Of a stretch of 64,000 bases of DNA, positions 13,016-24,410 are shown in pieces. Made by a program: the position numbers and the translations under genes. Source of the DNA: Tanypteryx hageni (taxonomy: Eukaryota; Arthropoda; Insecta; Odonata; Petaluridae); NCBI GenBank assembly GCA_028673005.1, contig CM054116.1:130115547-130179546 (forward strand), read 5' to 3'. Each line of letters starts with the position of its first letter. Positions within the stretch are counted from its first letter, which is position 1. The notes under the pieces are model-generated. The model had not been told where the DNA came from. It did no database searches and saw only the letters and a program-made list of their open reading frames with translations.

Positions 13016-13560
13016 TTTAGGCGCTCTTTACCACCGAAGCGGTAATAGCGGAACGCCTTATGGGCACGTCTGGTCCGTCCGTCGTAACTTTCATCTCCTA
13101 AACCGCTGGACGGATTTTACTTTAATTACGTATGAGTGATATTTATTAAAATTATCGCACAATTGTGATTTTCAACTGAATCTGTTAATTAGAACTTCCA
13201 CTTTAAATAATTACTTCAATAAACTTATTTTCGTATCTCGTTAAATGGCATCCGCCAAGCAACAATGAAATATCAAACTTTTATCTCCCTAGCTCTTATA
13301 TGACCTGTAAGGTATAGATTAAAAAGATTATTTGGATGGAAAACGTCATTTACTACAAGAAAGTCCGCGAGGCCACATAATTACGAGTTATAGTTTCGGA
13401 GATAAAAATTCGAGAAATTCTCGAGCAAAACATCACATTTTTTGTTTACATCGATCGCTAAGACGGTTCTCTCAGCAGACAACAATTAAAAATCCATATA
13501 TTTCTCTCCCATTCTCATATATGATCTGCGAGGTATAGATTACAAAATTTATTCGGATAG
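13016..13560 (-). repeat. Dispersed repeat family 1, copy A, terminal module and first 220-bp unit
   Basis: Starts with a hairpin module (GGCG-CTC ... GGAACGCC around TTACC/GGTAA, 13020-13060) followed by a GTCCGTCCGTC stretch. It then passes into a tandem repeat of about 220 bp marked by ATCGATCGCTAAGACGGTT and TCTCTCCCATTCT. The same module opens the copy at 34657, where the outer hairpin stem is perfect. Strand is assigned by comparison with the copy at 60.7 kb, which ends in a similar GGACGGACGGA ... AAAGAACGC module. Class unknown. Confidence 0.65.
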
Positions 13561-13749
13561 AAATAAATAAAAATTCCTGAATCGTAAAATGATCCAAGTG
13601 AGCAATCATACGTCAATAAGAGAAATTGAGGGGGAAAAATGAAATTTATACTTACAAGTTTGCAGGACGATGGCCTACAGGGACCTGTTGTCGGAAAGTA
13701 GCCTAAATAGAAAAGTACAGCACACAAAAACGTACAATCACTTTGGAAG

Positions 13750-13802
13750 ATCTTATTAGATACGTATTTCGAGAGCTAAGCTCTCATCTTCAGTAGCTGA
13801 AG
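13750..13802 (-). ncRNA. Hammerhead-ribozyme-like motif 1 (Penelope element)
   Basis: Minus strand: CTGAAGA (13787-13793), perfect stem II GAGAGC-TTA-GCTCTC, GAAA (13767-13770), then self-complementary TACGTA and TC at the expected cleavage site (13759-13760). This matches the type I minimal hammerhead core (CUGANGA, GAAA, NUH). Stem I is short (about 2 bp visible). The palindromic stem III is the form known from Penelope hammerheads, which are thought to act as dimers. Confidence 0.8.
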
Positions 13803-14810
13803 TCGTATGGATTGTTTTGGTTTTGTCTTGTGTATTTATACGTTCCGGGTGAAAGTGAAAGGAGGGAATGGGGTGGGGGAATTTCAAACGGTCAAAGTGT
13901 AGAGGGTTGAGTAAGGGACGGTCGTTATTCATTACCGTGCCTTGGTATTTGCTCATGAAAATGCTCTCCTAAGCGTCTAGTTTCCAGTCAGTTTGTGTTG
14001 ATTTTAAGAGAGCCATGTTTTCGATTTTAATAGGAAGATTGCTTTCGTGTATGTGTATTGCGACGCTAGACCTGTTAAACATATTGTGTTTGTAATGTGC
14101 AAGGTGTTCTTTGAATCTAGTTTCTAGCTTTCGTTAATTTTGACCTATGTAAACTTTCTCGCAATCTGAGCAAGAGATATTGTATATTCCGCACTTTTGT
14201 AGAGCCGGGATCATGTCTTTTGAATTGTGTAGTAAGTTGGAGAATTTGTTTTCATTCACAAGTACTGCTTTATGGTTCTGTTTTGAGAAGATTTTTAGAT
14301 AAGCCGTTTGTGATATCAGGGACGAAGGGGATTTTTCCGTATTTTGGTTTTTTGGGTGGCGTGTTTGTGAGGGTAATGCGTTTTTTAAAAAATATTTTCT
14401 ATCATAACCATTGATTTTAGCGCAGTTTTTAATATGTTTTAATTCCGTGAGGAAATCAACTTTAGAAAGAGAAACTTGTAAGAGGCTATGTGGAGTGGAT
14501 TGGTGCTAATTTATGTGAAATATGATAACTAGAATCAGAGGGAATGTACGTGTCTGTATGTGTGGGTTTGCGGTGAATCCCAAACTTAATTTTGTTGTTT
14601 TCTATTTTTAAGAGGAGGTCAAGAAATGGTAATGTATTTTGTTTTTCTAATTCATATGTAAATTTGATGGAAGAATATTGATCGTTTAGTTGGTGTACAA
14701 AATCTGCTATGATTTTTTTGGAAGTACGAAAAATCGCGAAAATATCATCTACGTATCTTCGCCATAAACGTGGGAAGTAGTTGAATGTGTTTTTGCATTA
14801 TTTCTCAAAG
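13757..14810 (-). pseudogene. Penelope RT (C-terminal part) plus GIY-YIG endonuclease, broken
   Basis: From 14800 downward the minus strand reads LWRRYVDDIFAIFRTSKK. The catalytic YVDD is at 14744-14755. TLPFLDLLLKIENNKIKFG and HRKPTHTDTY follow (about 14560-14630), typical of the Penelope RT thumb side. After a decayed stretch comes GIYNISCSDCEKVYIGQ (14140-14190), the GIY-YIG motif, then RFKEHLAHYKHN and VAIHIHES. RT copies the element RNA; the endonuclease nicks the target. Stops and frameshifts lie between the two domains, with one stop right after YIGQN, so it is inactive. The RT fingers/palm start is absent. Confidence 0.85.
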
Positions 14811-14931
14811 TTAAACATCGTCCTGCAAACTTGTAAATATAAATTTAATTTTTCCCCCTCTATTTCTCTTACTGACGTGTGATTGCTCACTTGGATTATT
14901 TTACGGTTCAGGAGTTTTTATTTATTTCCAT

Positions 14932-15374
14932 TCTGTACACCGTAGTCTCCAAATTTTCATTTTCAACATTATTCCGATAGAGAACAATATTTAATACAAA
15001 ATGGTCCAGAGACCTAATATTTACGACTTATAGTTTTGGAGATAAAAATTTGATAAAATCTCGAGCAAAACTCGCATATTTTGTTTACATCGATCGCTAA
15101 GACGGTTATCTGAGCAAATAACAATTAAAAAATCCATATATTTCTCTCCCATTCTCTTATATGATCTGCGAGGTATAGATTAAAAAAATTATTCGGATAG
15201 AGAATAAAATTTACTGCAAGATAGTTTAGAGACCATGTAATTACGACTTATAGTTTTGGAGATAAGAATTCGAGAAATTCCTGAGCAAAACATCGCATAT
15301 TTTGTTTAGATCGATCGCAAAGACGGTTTCCTCAGCAAACAACAATGAAAAATCCATATATTTCTCTCCCATTA
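14932..15374 (-). repeat. Dispersed repeat family 1, copy A, two further 220-bp units
   Basis: The anchor ATTC-GATAG recurs at 14971 and 15191, exactly 220 bp apart. Both units carry the ATCGATCGC-AAGACGGTT and TCTCTCCCATT landmarks of the units before the Penelope insertion. No coding content. Confidence 0.75.
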
Positions 15375-15997
15375 ATTATTAAATGAAACAATTAATTTAA
15401 TTAAACTATTAATAAAGGCCTAAATCTGTGGGTTGGTTTGTTGGTTGGAATGCTATATGGGATTTCACATAAGAGGGATCTTAAATATACCTCTTTCACA
15501 CTTGCAGACTTCTTTTCTTTTGCAAAATTAAATTAAAAGTAATTGACCCATGATCTTCAAATAAGAATCATTTTAAAGGAAATTAAATGAAGATTCATAT
15601 TTTTATCGTCGATTTTTGTTTTCGAATAGAATTCGCTCACATTCATCTAAATTTTACGAAAATTTGTCAAAATTTTGCATTTTTATTGAAACGTTCCCTT
15701 GGCGATGAACCGCATTGTTGTTCATACAGAAAATCAACACATCTGAAGAGTCCATAATAGCTAATTTTTTCCGAAATAAAACGTTAATGATGTTGTTAAT
15801 TTAGTTAAAGAATTCTTTACTCTTATTGTCTTACTATTAAATATAAAAAAATATATTAAAGTGAAAACCTGTTCATCTATCTTATCTAATGTTTGTATAA
15901 GTGTCAGATTTGCTCACTTCCTTCCAATACAGTTGAATATATTATTGATATTAATTTCCAATTTCCCCGTTGAATTTCAACGGGCATTTACGCTAGT
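15375..15997 (-). repeat. Dispersed repeat family 2, copy inserted into family 1
   Basis: It breaks the 220-bp unit exactly between TCTCTCCCATT and TCTTATAT. Read on the minus strand it begins ACTAGCGTAAATGCCCGTT with a 19-nt palindrome (CCCGTTGAA-A-TTCAACGGG, 15966-15984) and ends AGGCCTTTATTAATAG. The same head and tail style is seen at 50347 and 55039. Non-coding; class unknown. Confidence 0.6.
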
Positions 15998-16196
15998 TCT
16001 CTTATATTATCTGTAAGATATAGATTACAAAATTTATTTCGGTAGAAATCAACATTTACTACAATATAGTCCCCGAGATTATAGTTTCGGGGATAAAAAT
16101 TCGAGAATCGCCCAATCTTTCGATACCGTTCCATACGCATTTCCCATTAAGAAGGCCTTTGAAATCTCTGTGTATTCCATTTATGGGGTATACTTT
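15998..16196 (-). repeat. Dispersed repeat family 1, copy A, last part
   Basis: Continues the 220-bp unit after the insertion, then a unique end with GAGAATCGCCCAATCTTTCG and CTGTGTATTCCATTTATGG. This end matches 35380-35478 in copy B closely, which fixes the family limit near 16196. Confidence 0.65.
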
Positions 16197-16880
16197 TCCA
16201 TCTTGTTTACTTTCTCCATACGTAGTATAGCGGAAATTATTGTTTTCATGAAAAAATCGGTTTCGAGATTTCAACGGAAATACACATTTTGAGGTCCCCT
16301 GAAGACGTTTTGACAATTTTCTCGATGATGTCTCTCTGTGTGTGATTATGTGATGGAATTTTGTGGGCACACTAACTCAAAAACTATTAATCAAATCAAT
16401 GCGAAATTTTATATTTGACATTTTTGTTCAAATCACAAGAACTGATTAGTTTTTGGTTAAATTGGGTCAATCGAAAGTGGCTGTTAAGTCAGTTACGACC
16501 ACATTACATGACCTACATGTAGTTCACAGTGTTCCTTTGTTTCAACTTGAGAACCGCTTGACGTGTTTTTAATAAAATTTCGTGTTTGAAAGTTTTACTA
16601 CAATTGGTCAACCGATTGCAATTTTGATTAAAATCGGAAAAAAATGACGAACACTGTACATGAAGACCTACATGTAGTTTACAATGTTTCTCTGGTTCAA
16701 CTCAGGAACTGCTGGTTGTATTTTGATGAAATTTGTTATTGGGGAATTTTGCTAAAATAGGTCGACCGATTCCAATTTTGGTTAAAATCGGACAACAATT
16801 ACGACCAATTTACATGACCTACATGTGAAGTTGGTGGCTTAGTTAAAACTTATGGCTAGTTTAATGTGAAGTTCAACTCC
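16197..16880 (-). repeat. Dispersed repeat family 3 (degenerate tandem units plus tail module)
   Basis: On the minus strand, units of about 155 bp each contain CATGTAGGTC, GATTTTAACCAAAATTGGAA and TCGGTCGACC. The end carries a module GTGTATTTCCGTTGAAATCTC ... ACTACGTATGGAGAAAGTAA (16200-16300). The units match 60720-61130 and the end module matches 30860-30950. The 103-codon frame at 16059-16370 lies in this module and has no known domain. Confidence 0.6.
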
Positions 16881-17365
16881 TTCAGCCATAAAGATTATGG
16901 AATCCCGATGCATTTCGCCCACTAAGTGGGCATCTTCAGGAGTGACTTGATCGGGCGGGGACTAAAAGTCGACTGTGAGAACAGCAAAGGATTTAGGTGC
17001 TAAGGGAAACGGAAGACAAATGAAATACGAAAAGTTTAGTGTAGATGTTATGTTAATCTGTGAGTTTATATAGGGTTTTGTTGAAATTAATGTCTGTATT
17101 CATGTTGGTTTTACGGTTTTCATAAGTATGTAAATTTTCCAAAGCATTTAGTAAGTTGTTTGACGAAATAATTAATTTAATGTCACTCAAGTCGATACTG
17201 TTTCCGATCTCGACTGTGTTTGGCTACGCTCGGTTTTGAAAACTATTATATTTGTAATGTGTTAAATGCTCCTTAAAACGTGTAATTATTTTCCTTTTTT
17301 GGCATATATATTGTTTATCACAATGTGAGCATTGTATTTTATAAATTCCAGGTTTGTCTTATGAA
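16881..17365 (-). pseudogene. Second Penelope-like remnant: GIY-YIG endonuclease
   Basis: Minus strand reads KPGIYKIQCSHCDKQYICQ (17302-17355), then TRFKEHLTHYKYN and, after a stop, ...LENLHTYENRK. This is the Penelope GIY-YIG endonuclease, with YIG changed to YIC. No RT remains upstream, so only the 3' portion of an element is left. A hammerhead-like motif follows on the same strand, as in the element at 13.6-14.9 kb. Inactive; family call firm. Confidence 0.75.
16900..16946 (-). ncRNA. Hammerhead-ribozyme-like motif 2 (Penelope remnant)
   Basis: Minus strand: CTGAAGA (16933-16939), perfect stem II GCCCAC-TTA-GTGGGC, GAAA (16913-16916), self-complementary TGCA and TC (cleavage expected after 16907). 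Stem I can pair about 3 bp (CTC with GGG). Stem II shares no sequence with motif 1 except the TTA loop, yet pairs fully. Confidence 0.8.
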
Positions 17366-18985
17366 TGTAAAAATATATTGGAATAAAAGTTGTAGGAAAT
17401 TTAATTTTCTACAACGTTTGTTAGAAACATTTTCCCATATAATGCATTGTTTAAGAGTTATTTTAAAAACTAATTTTTAAGCTGCCACCACCACACGATC
17501 TAACGGCGACTATTGTAAACATTTTAAGCTTGGTTACGTCATAGTAATGCTCCTTTTTATTTTCTTAATTGTTGGAGTTTCTTGTCTATATTCAGTATCA
17601 GATGCGTACAGTTTATTTCTGTTCTTTGTAAAGTCTAAAATTTTCTCGCAGTTTCTTAAAATATTTATTTTTATGTAACCTATCTGGAATTTTTATAAAT
17701 ATTAGAGATATGGAGAAAGTCATGTGAAGGCCACATCAGATTTTTATTTTCTTAATTCTTGGAGCTTCGTGAATATATACAATATCAGATGTGGTGGCCA
17801 CATCAGATTTTTAACTACGTGATAAGCAGTTCGGCTAGTAGTTTATTATTCGATCGGTCATGAATATTACCTACTTATGAAAAATGGTGTGGTAATATGC
17901 TAGATTATAAATATAAAGCCATCGAGAAATTTTGAAGTGGTATCCAGTTAATTGTCATATACATTTATAGAGTGGCTCGGGTAATTAATTAGGAGAGCGA
18001 CTTATCGGCCACAACGAATTTTAATACCAATTCACACGGTAGAGAAGAAGACGGATTTCAATAGACGATTTGTACATGCCATGCCAATGACAAAATTGGG
18101 AATTTAAAACACAAGACGTAGTTGTAATGTGTCAGGAAATATATTGACAACTGAAATTTTCATTTAAAAAGATACTCATAGAAATTTATTACTTGTCATA
18201 ATATCGGTTATATGAGTCACATAAAATAAATTGATTTGTTCAACTGCATCGACGGGACATGGAAACATTGCTCATAAAGAAAGATTTAAAGTCCTGGTGT
18301 TGCTGAGAGATTTGTTCGTAATGATTATCGAGAGTTAATTTGAAACTCGCTATATTTCCCATATCAATATTTCGTAGTAGTACATTTTTTTGAAATTCTA
18401 TCCTTATCTTTATCAGTCTCTGTATTAAATTTATATTTCTAAGGAAACATTTAAGATAACAACTTCAATATTTTAAGAGAATTAAATGAGAATAATTGTG
18501 AAAGTTAAGTTAATGACTTAGAACTATTCATAATGACTTTGAGAAATATGTACGGTTCAAAGATAAATTAATTGTTATAGAGAAATGTGTACAGACAGGT
18601 GCGAATAATAGTTTTACCACTGCATAAAAATGAGCAATAAAAAAATAAAGATTAAACTACCCTGTATAAAGTAGAATGAGTGGGTAATTTCAAAGGGTGA
18701 TGCTATTTAGGTGCTACTAAGCCAAGTTTGAAAAAGTAATACGCATATTCAACGCCTATAATTTTACGCCGATATTTTAAAACTGATATTGCTAGATAAT
18801 CTAAAATTATTATTCTCTGCTTGAATTTTTTATTAAATTCTAGAAATATTTTCCCCGTCCCACCAGTTTTATTTTACGAACTCTTCAAATATTAGTAAAT
18901 GAGAATCGCTTTGTTACGATGACAAACCCAAAACTCGTAACGCTAAAAAAATAACTCCGCACACAGATTGATAAAAGACGTTCCT
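17366..18985. other. Intergenic stretch with a local duplication
   Basis: A segment of about 50 bp (TTTTTATTTTCTTAATT-TTGG ... TATCAGATG) occurs at 17550-17603 and again at 17740-17793. A short palindrome GTTGTAGGAAA...TTTTCTACAAC lies at 17388-17414. Otherwise AT-rich with nothing recognised. Confidence 0.5.
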
Positions 18986-19432
18986 GCATGTAAGCGGCCT
19001 TCCATCCCAGGGGTGAGTGGACAGGGTGTATGCCGAAGAGGAAAAGGGTGCGGAGAGAGGAGGATGGTAGAGGAGGGGGTGCAAGAGGGCGCGGGAGAGG
19101 ATGGCGAGGGAGGGAGGAAAGAGCGAGGAAGGGAGAAAGAGAGAACGGGTGAGGGAGGAGAGGACGTGGGAGGGAGGAGAGAGCGAGGGAGGGAGAAGGA
19201 GGAGAGGACGGGGGAGAGAGGAGAGAGCGAGGGAGGGAGGAGAGAGCGAGGGAGAGAGGAGAGAACAAGGGTGAGAGAGGACGAGGAAGGGAGAGGGAGA
19301 GGACGGGGGAGGGAGGGAGGGAGAGGACGGGGGAGGGAGGGAGGAGAGAGCGAAGGAGGGAGAGGGAGAGGACGGGGGAGGGAGGGAGAAGGAGAGCACA
19401 AGGGAGGGAGAAAGAAGAGTGAAGTGGGTAGG
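18986..19432 (+). repeat. Purine-rich (GGGA/GAGA) tract
   Basis: About 440 bp with almost only G and A on the plus strand, built of diverged GGGAGGGAGGAGAGAGCGAGG-like units. All frames stay open on both strands (up to 186 codons), giving Ser/Leu/Pro or Gly/Arg/Glu strings. Not a gene. Confidence 0.85.
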
Positions 19433-21280
19433 GAGAAGCAGCCATATCAGAATTTTCATCATTTTTAAGCGGGGAAACGTCCTGTAGTTCCGAACTAAAT
19501 TTCGGGAATGTTTAGAGCACAGAATTCATAATTTTTGTAATTGCAACGCCTTCTCAGAAAAAATGTCGCTTTCCGTTTTTAATATCATGAAACCTGCGGT
19601 GGAATTCTATTCTAGGCCGTGCATTACGCTGCAGCATCTTAATTTATTTGGATGTGTATTAAACTGCGGTCGGTCTTGTGATCTCCCTCCGTGGAAAAAT
19701 AAACATTCTCATGAACCTGGTTTACTTTTACGTCTATATAGACACTAGTGTGCGAGTGTAAAGCAGAAAACGCAGTCATTCATGGCTTCTTAAAATTCCG
19801 AAAATTGTTGAATTCTAAAGGCAATGAAATAAAACGAAAAAGCAAAATAAATAGCCATAAAATAAAACATAATTAGAGCTCTAAGATAGACCTATGTTAA
19901 GCATAACTCGAAAAACATTTATATTAGTTTATGTCGGATCAAAATTTCCGCTTCAAATCGAGGTACATTAGTTCAAAGTTTAGCTATTCATCATTTCTAT
20001 GCGAAACAATAAAACCGTTATTGCTGCAATTTCAGGGAAAATTACGGAAACTATATTTTTTTAATATTTAAAATGTGAGATTAAATTAATGAGACGATAA
20101 ATGGTCAAATGATGAAATAATTCTTACTAAAGCAAAAATGAAAGCTAAACCATCTTATTCAAGGTTTGGCAAACTTTTCTGCACAGAGGACCACATTTAC
20201 AACTGCGAATACTTGGGAGAGCCGCATTAGATGTAAAGAAAGCTTTTGCAAGTCGGGTGAGTGATTAAATCAGAAGTTATCCAGATTTTGTGACCTCATC
20301 GAAGTGAAAATCAGGTCTACATAATCTACTAGTTTTAAAACTTCTCCATAAATGGTTTTGAGACCGTCATTTTACTGAAAAAATATTAAATTGCCCATGA
20401 AAGATTTTACCGATCCCTATTTCATCATCGCGGGTTGCATAAAGCGCTCTCGTGAGGCACATGTTCCCCGAAAATTCCTGTTTCTCGATCTAATAAATCA
20501 AATGGTGTTGCATGGAATTTGACGTGTATCGAGCGCAATTGCAGGCGAAATAAATGCTTTGAAAATAATTAAAGAGGGAAAAACACTATACTATATATGT
20601 CGAATAACAGAAAATAATTCTTATCTCTCCTTCTATGGCGATGCACTGATGTTCTGACATCTTAGAAATAATACCTTTTATGAAGTCACGACGTAATTTT
20701 ACAATTGTTATCTCATTAAAATAACCCAAAAATTTGTTATATGGACTTATTTTATATCTAAAGACACGCTCAAAGATCGGAGTTTGAAGTTTGATGCAAT
20801 GAAATCAATACAAGGAAAAAAACAAGATATCCTGTGAAGAAAGCTAGAGAATTATAGCGCAAGGTTTCCTCGAAATTTCAAAATAAACATGTAGCGGTTA
20901 GGCATGTCACGATGGTAATTCCAGTACCTTAGAATGTGAACTTGTTTCATGGTTAATCCCCATGCTGCATGCGTGAATGTATGTAAGTTCGTATGTCTAC
21001 ATTTGCAAAATTGTATGATTATTAATAGTAACGATGGTGCATAAATAAACATTTAGTGAACCAAACAACAAAAAAGTGATTAATTATAAAAAACTACCGT
21101 ATAAGTCTATGTTATTTACTATTTATTTTTTCCGGTTCCTGTATTTTCAAAGGGGTAAATGTCCAGGAGACAGTATTTACCCTCCTCTTAAGGAAAATCG
21201 ACATTCAATTGGCCATAAACTCTTCCAAACGCGCCCTTACCCCCCCTTTTCGATCGCTAATTATCTCCGTCAGTTGCCAG
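19433..21280. other. Intergenic stretch; possible hAT end relic near 20161-20240
   Basis: Mostly featureless AT-rich DNA. At about 20161-20240 the phrase GGCAAACTTTTCTGCACAGA with GACCACATT and AGCCGCATT resembles the subterminal region of some hAT elements. No partner end was found, so this is tentative. Confidence 0.35.
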
Positions 21281-22310
21281 TTTCCAGCAAGAGTTCAGCC
21301 TCTCGACTCTTTTACTCCCGACACGCTGCTCTTTGTCCCCTTCCGCCACTCCCCCTCCCGCTGCCCATCTCCTCCCCCTTCATTACGCCGCCATCTCTAC
21401 TTCTCCTTAAACCTCCCTCCATCCATCATGTCCCTCTCTCTTTTTCATCCCCCCTTCCCCTGCCGCAAACCCAACCACCCCTCCCCTTACTCACACACTC
21501 CTCCTCATCCGTCCTATTTGACACCCACTCCCAGTGCCCCATCGCACAGCCGCCCACGCACGAGGCGCAACCCACCAAACAATTATATTAAATGGTTCCT
21601 TAGTCAAGGACGTGTGGAGTTAGGGATTTAAGGATCTGGGGAGTGAAAACGGGAGGGCAGAGATAGTGACAGGGGAGAGGCGGAGAGAGGGAGAGAGCAA
21701 GCGACGAGCTTATAGCTAGTTGGGGCAGGGAAAGTGGAGAATAAAAGATGGAGAAAAGGGATAAAGAGGGCGGGAAAGGAAGGATACGAGAGAGAAGAAG
21801 AGGGAGTGAGAGAAAAAGGGTGACACAGGGCGCCTTGTCGCACGATATGAGGGAGTGAGGGGGTGGCTGGGCGTCTAGGGGTCCTGTGGCAGACGGCGAA
21901 GAACGCATGGGGGCGCCTGTTTACCGCCGTTTCATAATTCCAATTCAAATACGGTCACGTTCCTTCACTTTTTCCCCGCCCTCCTCGAACGTGTCGCCAC
22001 CATCGCCTCCACCGTCTCTCGAGCGCCCATACCCCCCCTCCTAAGGCACGTAATGACTGGCGAGGGTGCATAGGGACACCCACCACAGAGGCGCCTCAAA
22101 CCGCCCCTCCCTACACCATTCCCACTTTTCCTATCATCTCGCTTCCTCCCCTTTTCTCCCTCCTCCTTAGATTGCCTCCTACTCTTTTGGCTCCGGCGTG
22201 GCTGCATCCTCGCCTCCCGTCACTCCTTCCTCGACAACTCCTCCCCCTCCATTCCTCCTCACCTCCCCCTCCGAATCCAGCAGCAGCCGCCTCCCCGGAG
22301 GCTGACAAGG
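21281..22310. other. Pyrimidine tract, purine tract and CpG-rich segment
   Basis: C/T-rich on the plus strand at about 21290-21560, A/G-rich at about 21640-21830, then C-rich and CpG-rich from 21960 to 22310. Several open frames overlap on both strands and reflect composition. Confidence 0.6.
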
Positions 22311-23494
22311 TCGTCATGGGTGTGAGATTCGACTGTTTCCGATCTGGTTCGTTTATCATGACGCTCCCGAGGCAACATCTGCTCCTCCTAATTAATCTCG
22401 AGGGAGTTATCAATCAGCTCGGCTTAAAGACATCCGGCGCGTCGCTTGGAAAATAGACATAGATTGTGTGGTGGTCCGTGAGCCCTAAATTTCTAACGCC
22501 TTGTAGCGGTATAATCTCGTATAAAATACGTCTTTCCTTAAGCGGAGGTCTTGTATCGAGTTTTAGAGAGATGCCCTATGTCCGGCCGAGCGCCCTGCTC
22601 TTATTCGTTTTGGATAACGCGTGGAGAATACTGTGGCCGTTGTTCGGTCCGGCGCGTTGATTCGCTCAATGAAGACGGCGAATTTTGATCAAATGCATAA
22701 AAGCGTTAATTTAAGTATAATAATAAAGAGTGTTGGGCGCGCAGTCGATTAATTTCGTCTCGGCTGACCATTTTCCCGTAATGTTTTTCAAATCTTGTCT
22801 CCCTAGTGAGAAGGACATGGCGCTATTTGCAGGTTTAGGTTTGACCGTAAATTTCCTGCATTTTCATGAAAACCCAATTGGGTCAATGACGATTTGTTTG
22901 GCGTGTATTATTTCTTTATCAAGTTGCCTGAACTGGATCGCAATCCTTAGCTGGCACTCCTTTACAGATTTTGTTTGGTTCTTGCACGCATTGACCCTGT
23001 CATAGTGGGCGAAGCACTATATGTATTTGTGAGAGAAAGCTATTTTTTCGGCACTTTTACGCGAATCGATTAAGTCGGACGCCATATGGACCGACCCTTC
23101 CTGTTTGCCTTGTAGCCCCAAAACCCATGGAAGAATTTTCATTAAATTTTATAATTGGGACAAATGTCACCCGTGGATGCGAAACTGGCATATTTGAACC
23201 AGTGATGCCATATCTAAATTTCTGCACATTAAATGCCGACAGATTTTCGTAAAATTTGGGAAACAAAGTTTGTAAAAATTTGCCAATAAAATGAGCTTCA
23301 GTCTGGACTGAAAATATAATATTACTTTTCATTTCAAACCCTCATATATAAAATTAATAGCTATAGTAGTTTCAAATTATATCATGTATATATATCGTTT
23401 TCCCAATGAAATTTTCTGACCACCAATGTAAGTAAACCTATTTTACGACTGATGAAGAGAATTTATAGTATTTATTTTGCATTTTATTTAATTT
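22311..23494. other. Complex-sequence intergenic stretch
   Basis: Non-repetitive, moderately CpG-rich to about 22760, then AT-rich. The high-complexity block 22300-22760 could be conserved non-coding DNA (inference only). No domain seen in the 91-94 codon frames. Confidence 0.35.
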
Positions 23495-23625
23495 AATGAT
23501 TTTAGTCTAATTTTTGAGGCTTCCTAGAATGTTTTCTAAATTGTGCATGTTTTCAGTATGTTACTCTTAAAGAGTATACTGAAAACATGCACCGAACATT
23601 CGCCGAAAATTAGACTAAAATCATT
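23495..23625. repeat. Imperfect inverted duplication, 131 bp
   Basis: Left arm begins AATGATTTTAGTCTAATTTT and continues to GTGCATGTTTTCAGTAT; the right arm is its reverse complement apart from a few indels. The centre ACTCTTAAAGAGT is itself palindromic. It could fold as a near-complete hairpin. Confidence 0.8.
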
Positions 23626-24410
23626 CAAACCGAGTTATTTCGGATGCACTAAAGAAATAATATCAATGCTCGAAAAAGCTATTTGTTATATTGGATCGTA
23701 ATGCATTATTTTGAAGATTTTTGTTATCTCTGGAACATTATTAGAAATACAGACAATTTCGTCCGGGGAAAATGTCCCATAAGACTGAAATCTCTTATAT
23801 TGATGTTTCGAATTTAAACTGAGGAGAATATATATCCTTATAGCCACGTATTCTATCTCATGGAAGTTCTCTCCGATGGCGAATTCGCCTCAAAATGACA
23901 GACGCAAATCGTTTTTCGCACAGATTCCGCCCACTCCTACCCCGCTGTGCAACCCCGCAATCCCTTCCCCTCACTACTCGTTGCAGCTGCTCATCGCATT
24001 CCCTCGACATATCTCCCTTCTGTGTCCTCCTCCTCCATTCCGCCAACAGAGGCCACCAAAGGATGAGGTCGCTGCATCTCTTCCTTACGCTGGCTGCAAC
24101 CTCTCCTCGATTCCCTTCGCGGTCATGGATGCTTTTGAAGCCTTTTCCATTATTCAACTTCACCGTCCCTCCCACTGTCCCAGACATGTCTTGATTTCAA
24201 AAAACGATCGCGAAAGACAATTAATCAAGCAACCGACCTCTTTGCCTCATTCGGCCTCGCCCAATCCTCGCCCTCTTTTCGCTCCCTTTTCGCCATCTTT
24301 TCGCCATCTTTTCGCCCCCTCCTCACCATGCGTGTGTGTGTGTAATTTTTTGCAATCAACCTCTTGGATTATTATAGCCGTAACTCCTTCCACACCGAAC
24401 ACGAGCACAA
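23626..24410. other. Intergenic stretch, C/T-rich in the middle
   Basis: The plus strand is pyrimidine-rich at about 23900-24340, which explains the 191- and 99-codon Ser/Pro-rich frames. No gene recognised. Confidence 0.5.

Larger units (their letters stand above)
13561..14931 (-). mobile_element. Penelope-like retroelement, 5'-truncated, with inverted termini
   Basis: Minus-strand order: inverted-repeat arm, C-terminal half of a reverse transcriptase with YVDD, GIY-YIG endonuclease, hammerhead-like motif, then the other arm. Arms of about 115 bp (13561-13675 and 14812-14931) are inverted copies of each other with about 90% identity by eye. Penelope-like elements are a distinct retroelement class with exactly this RT plus GIY-YIG pairing. 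The element sits inside the 220-bp repeat family, whose units resume just after it. The N-terminal RT is missing. Confidence 0.85.

Noticed and set aside
14971..15374. CRISPR-like direct repeats
   Set aside because: Units are 220 bp, contiguous and diverged, in a eukaryotic repeat family; no short repeat-spacer pattern.
16059..16370. 103-codon minus-strand frame
   Set aside because: Falls across the junction of two dispersed repeats; no recognised domain.
18885..19462. Overlapping 152-186 codon frames on both strands
   Set aside because: Composition effect of the GGGA/GAGA tract.
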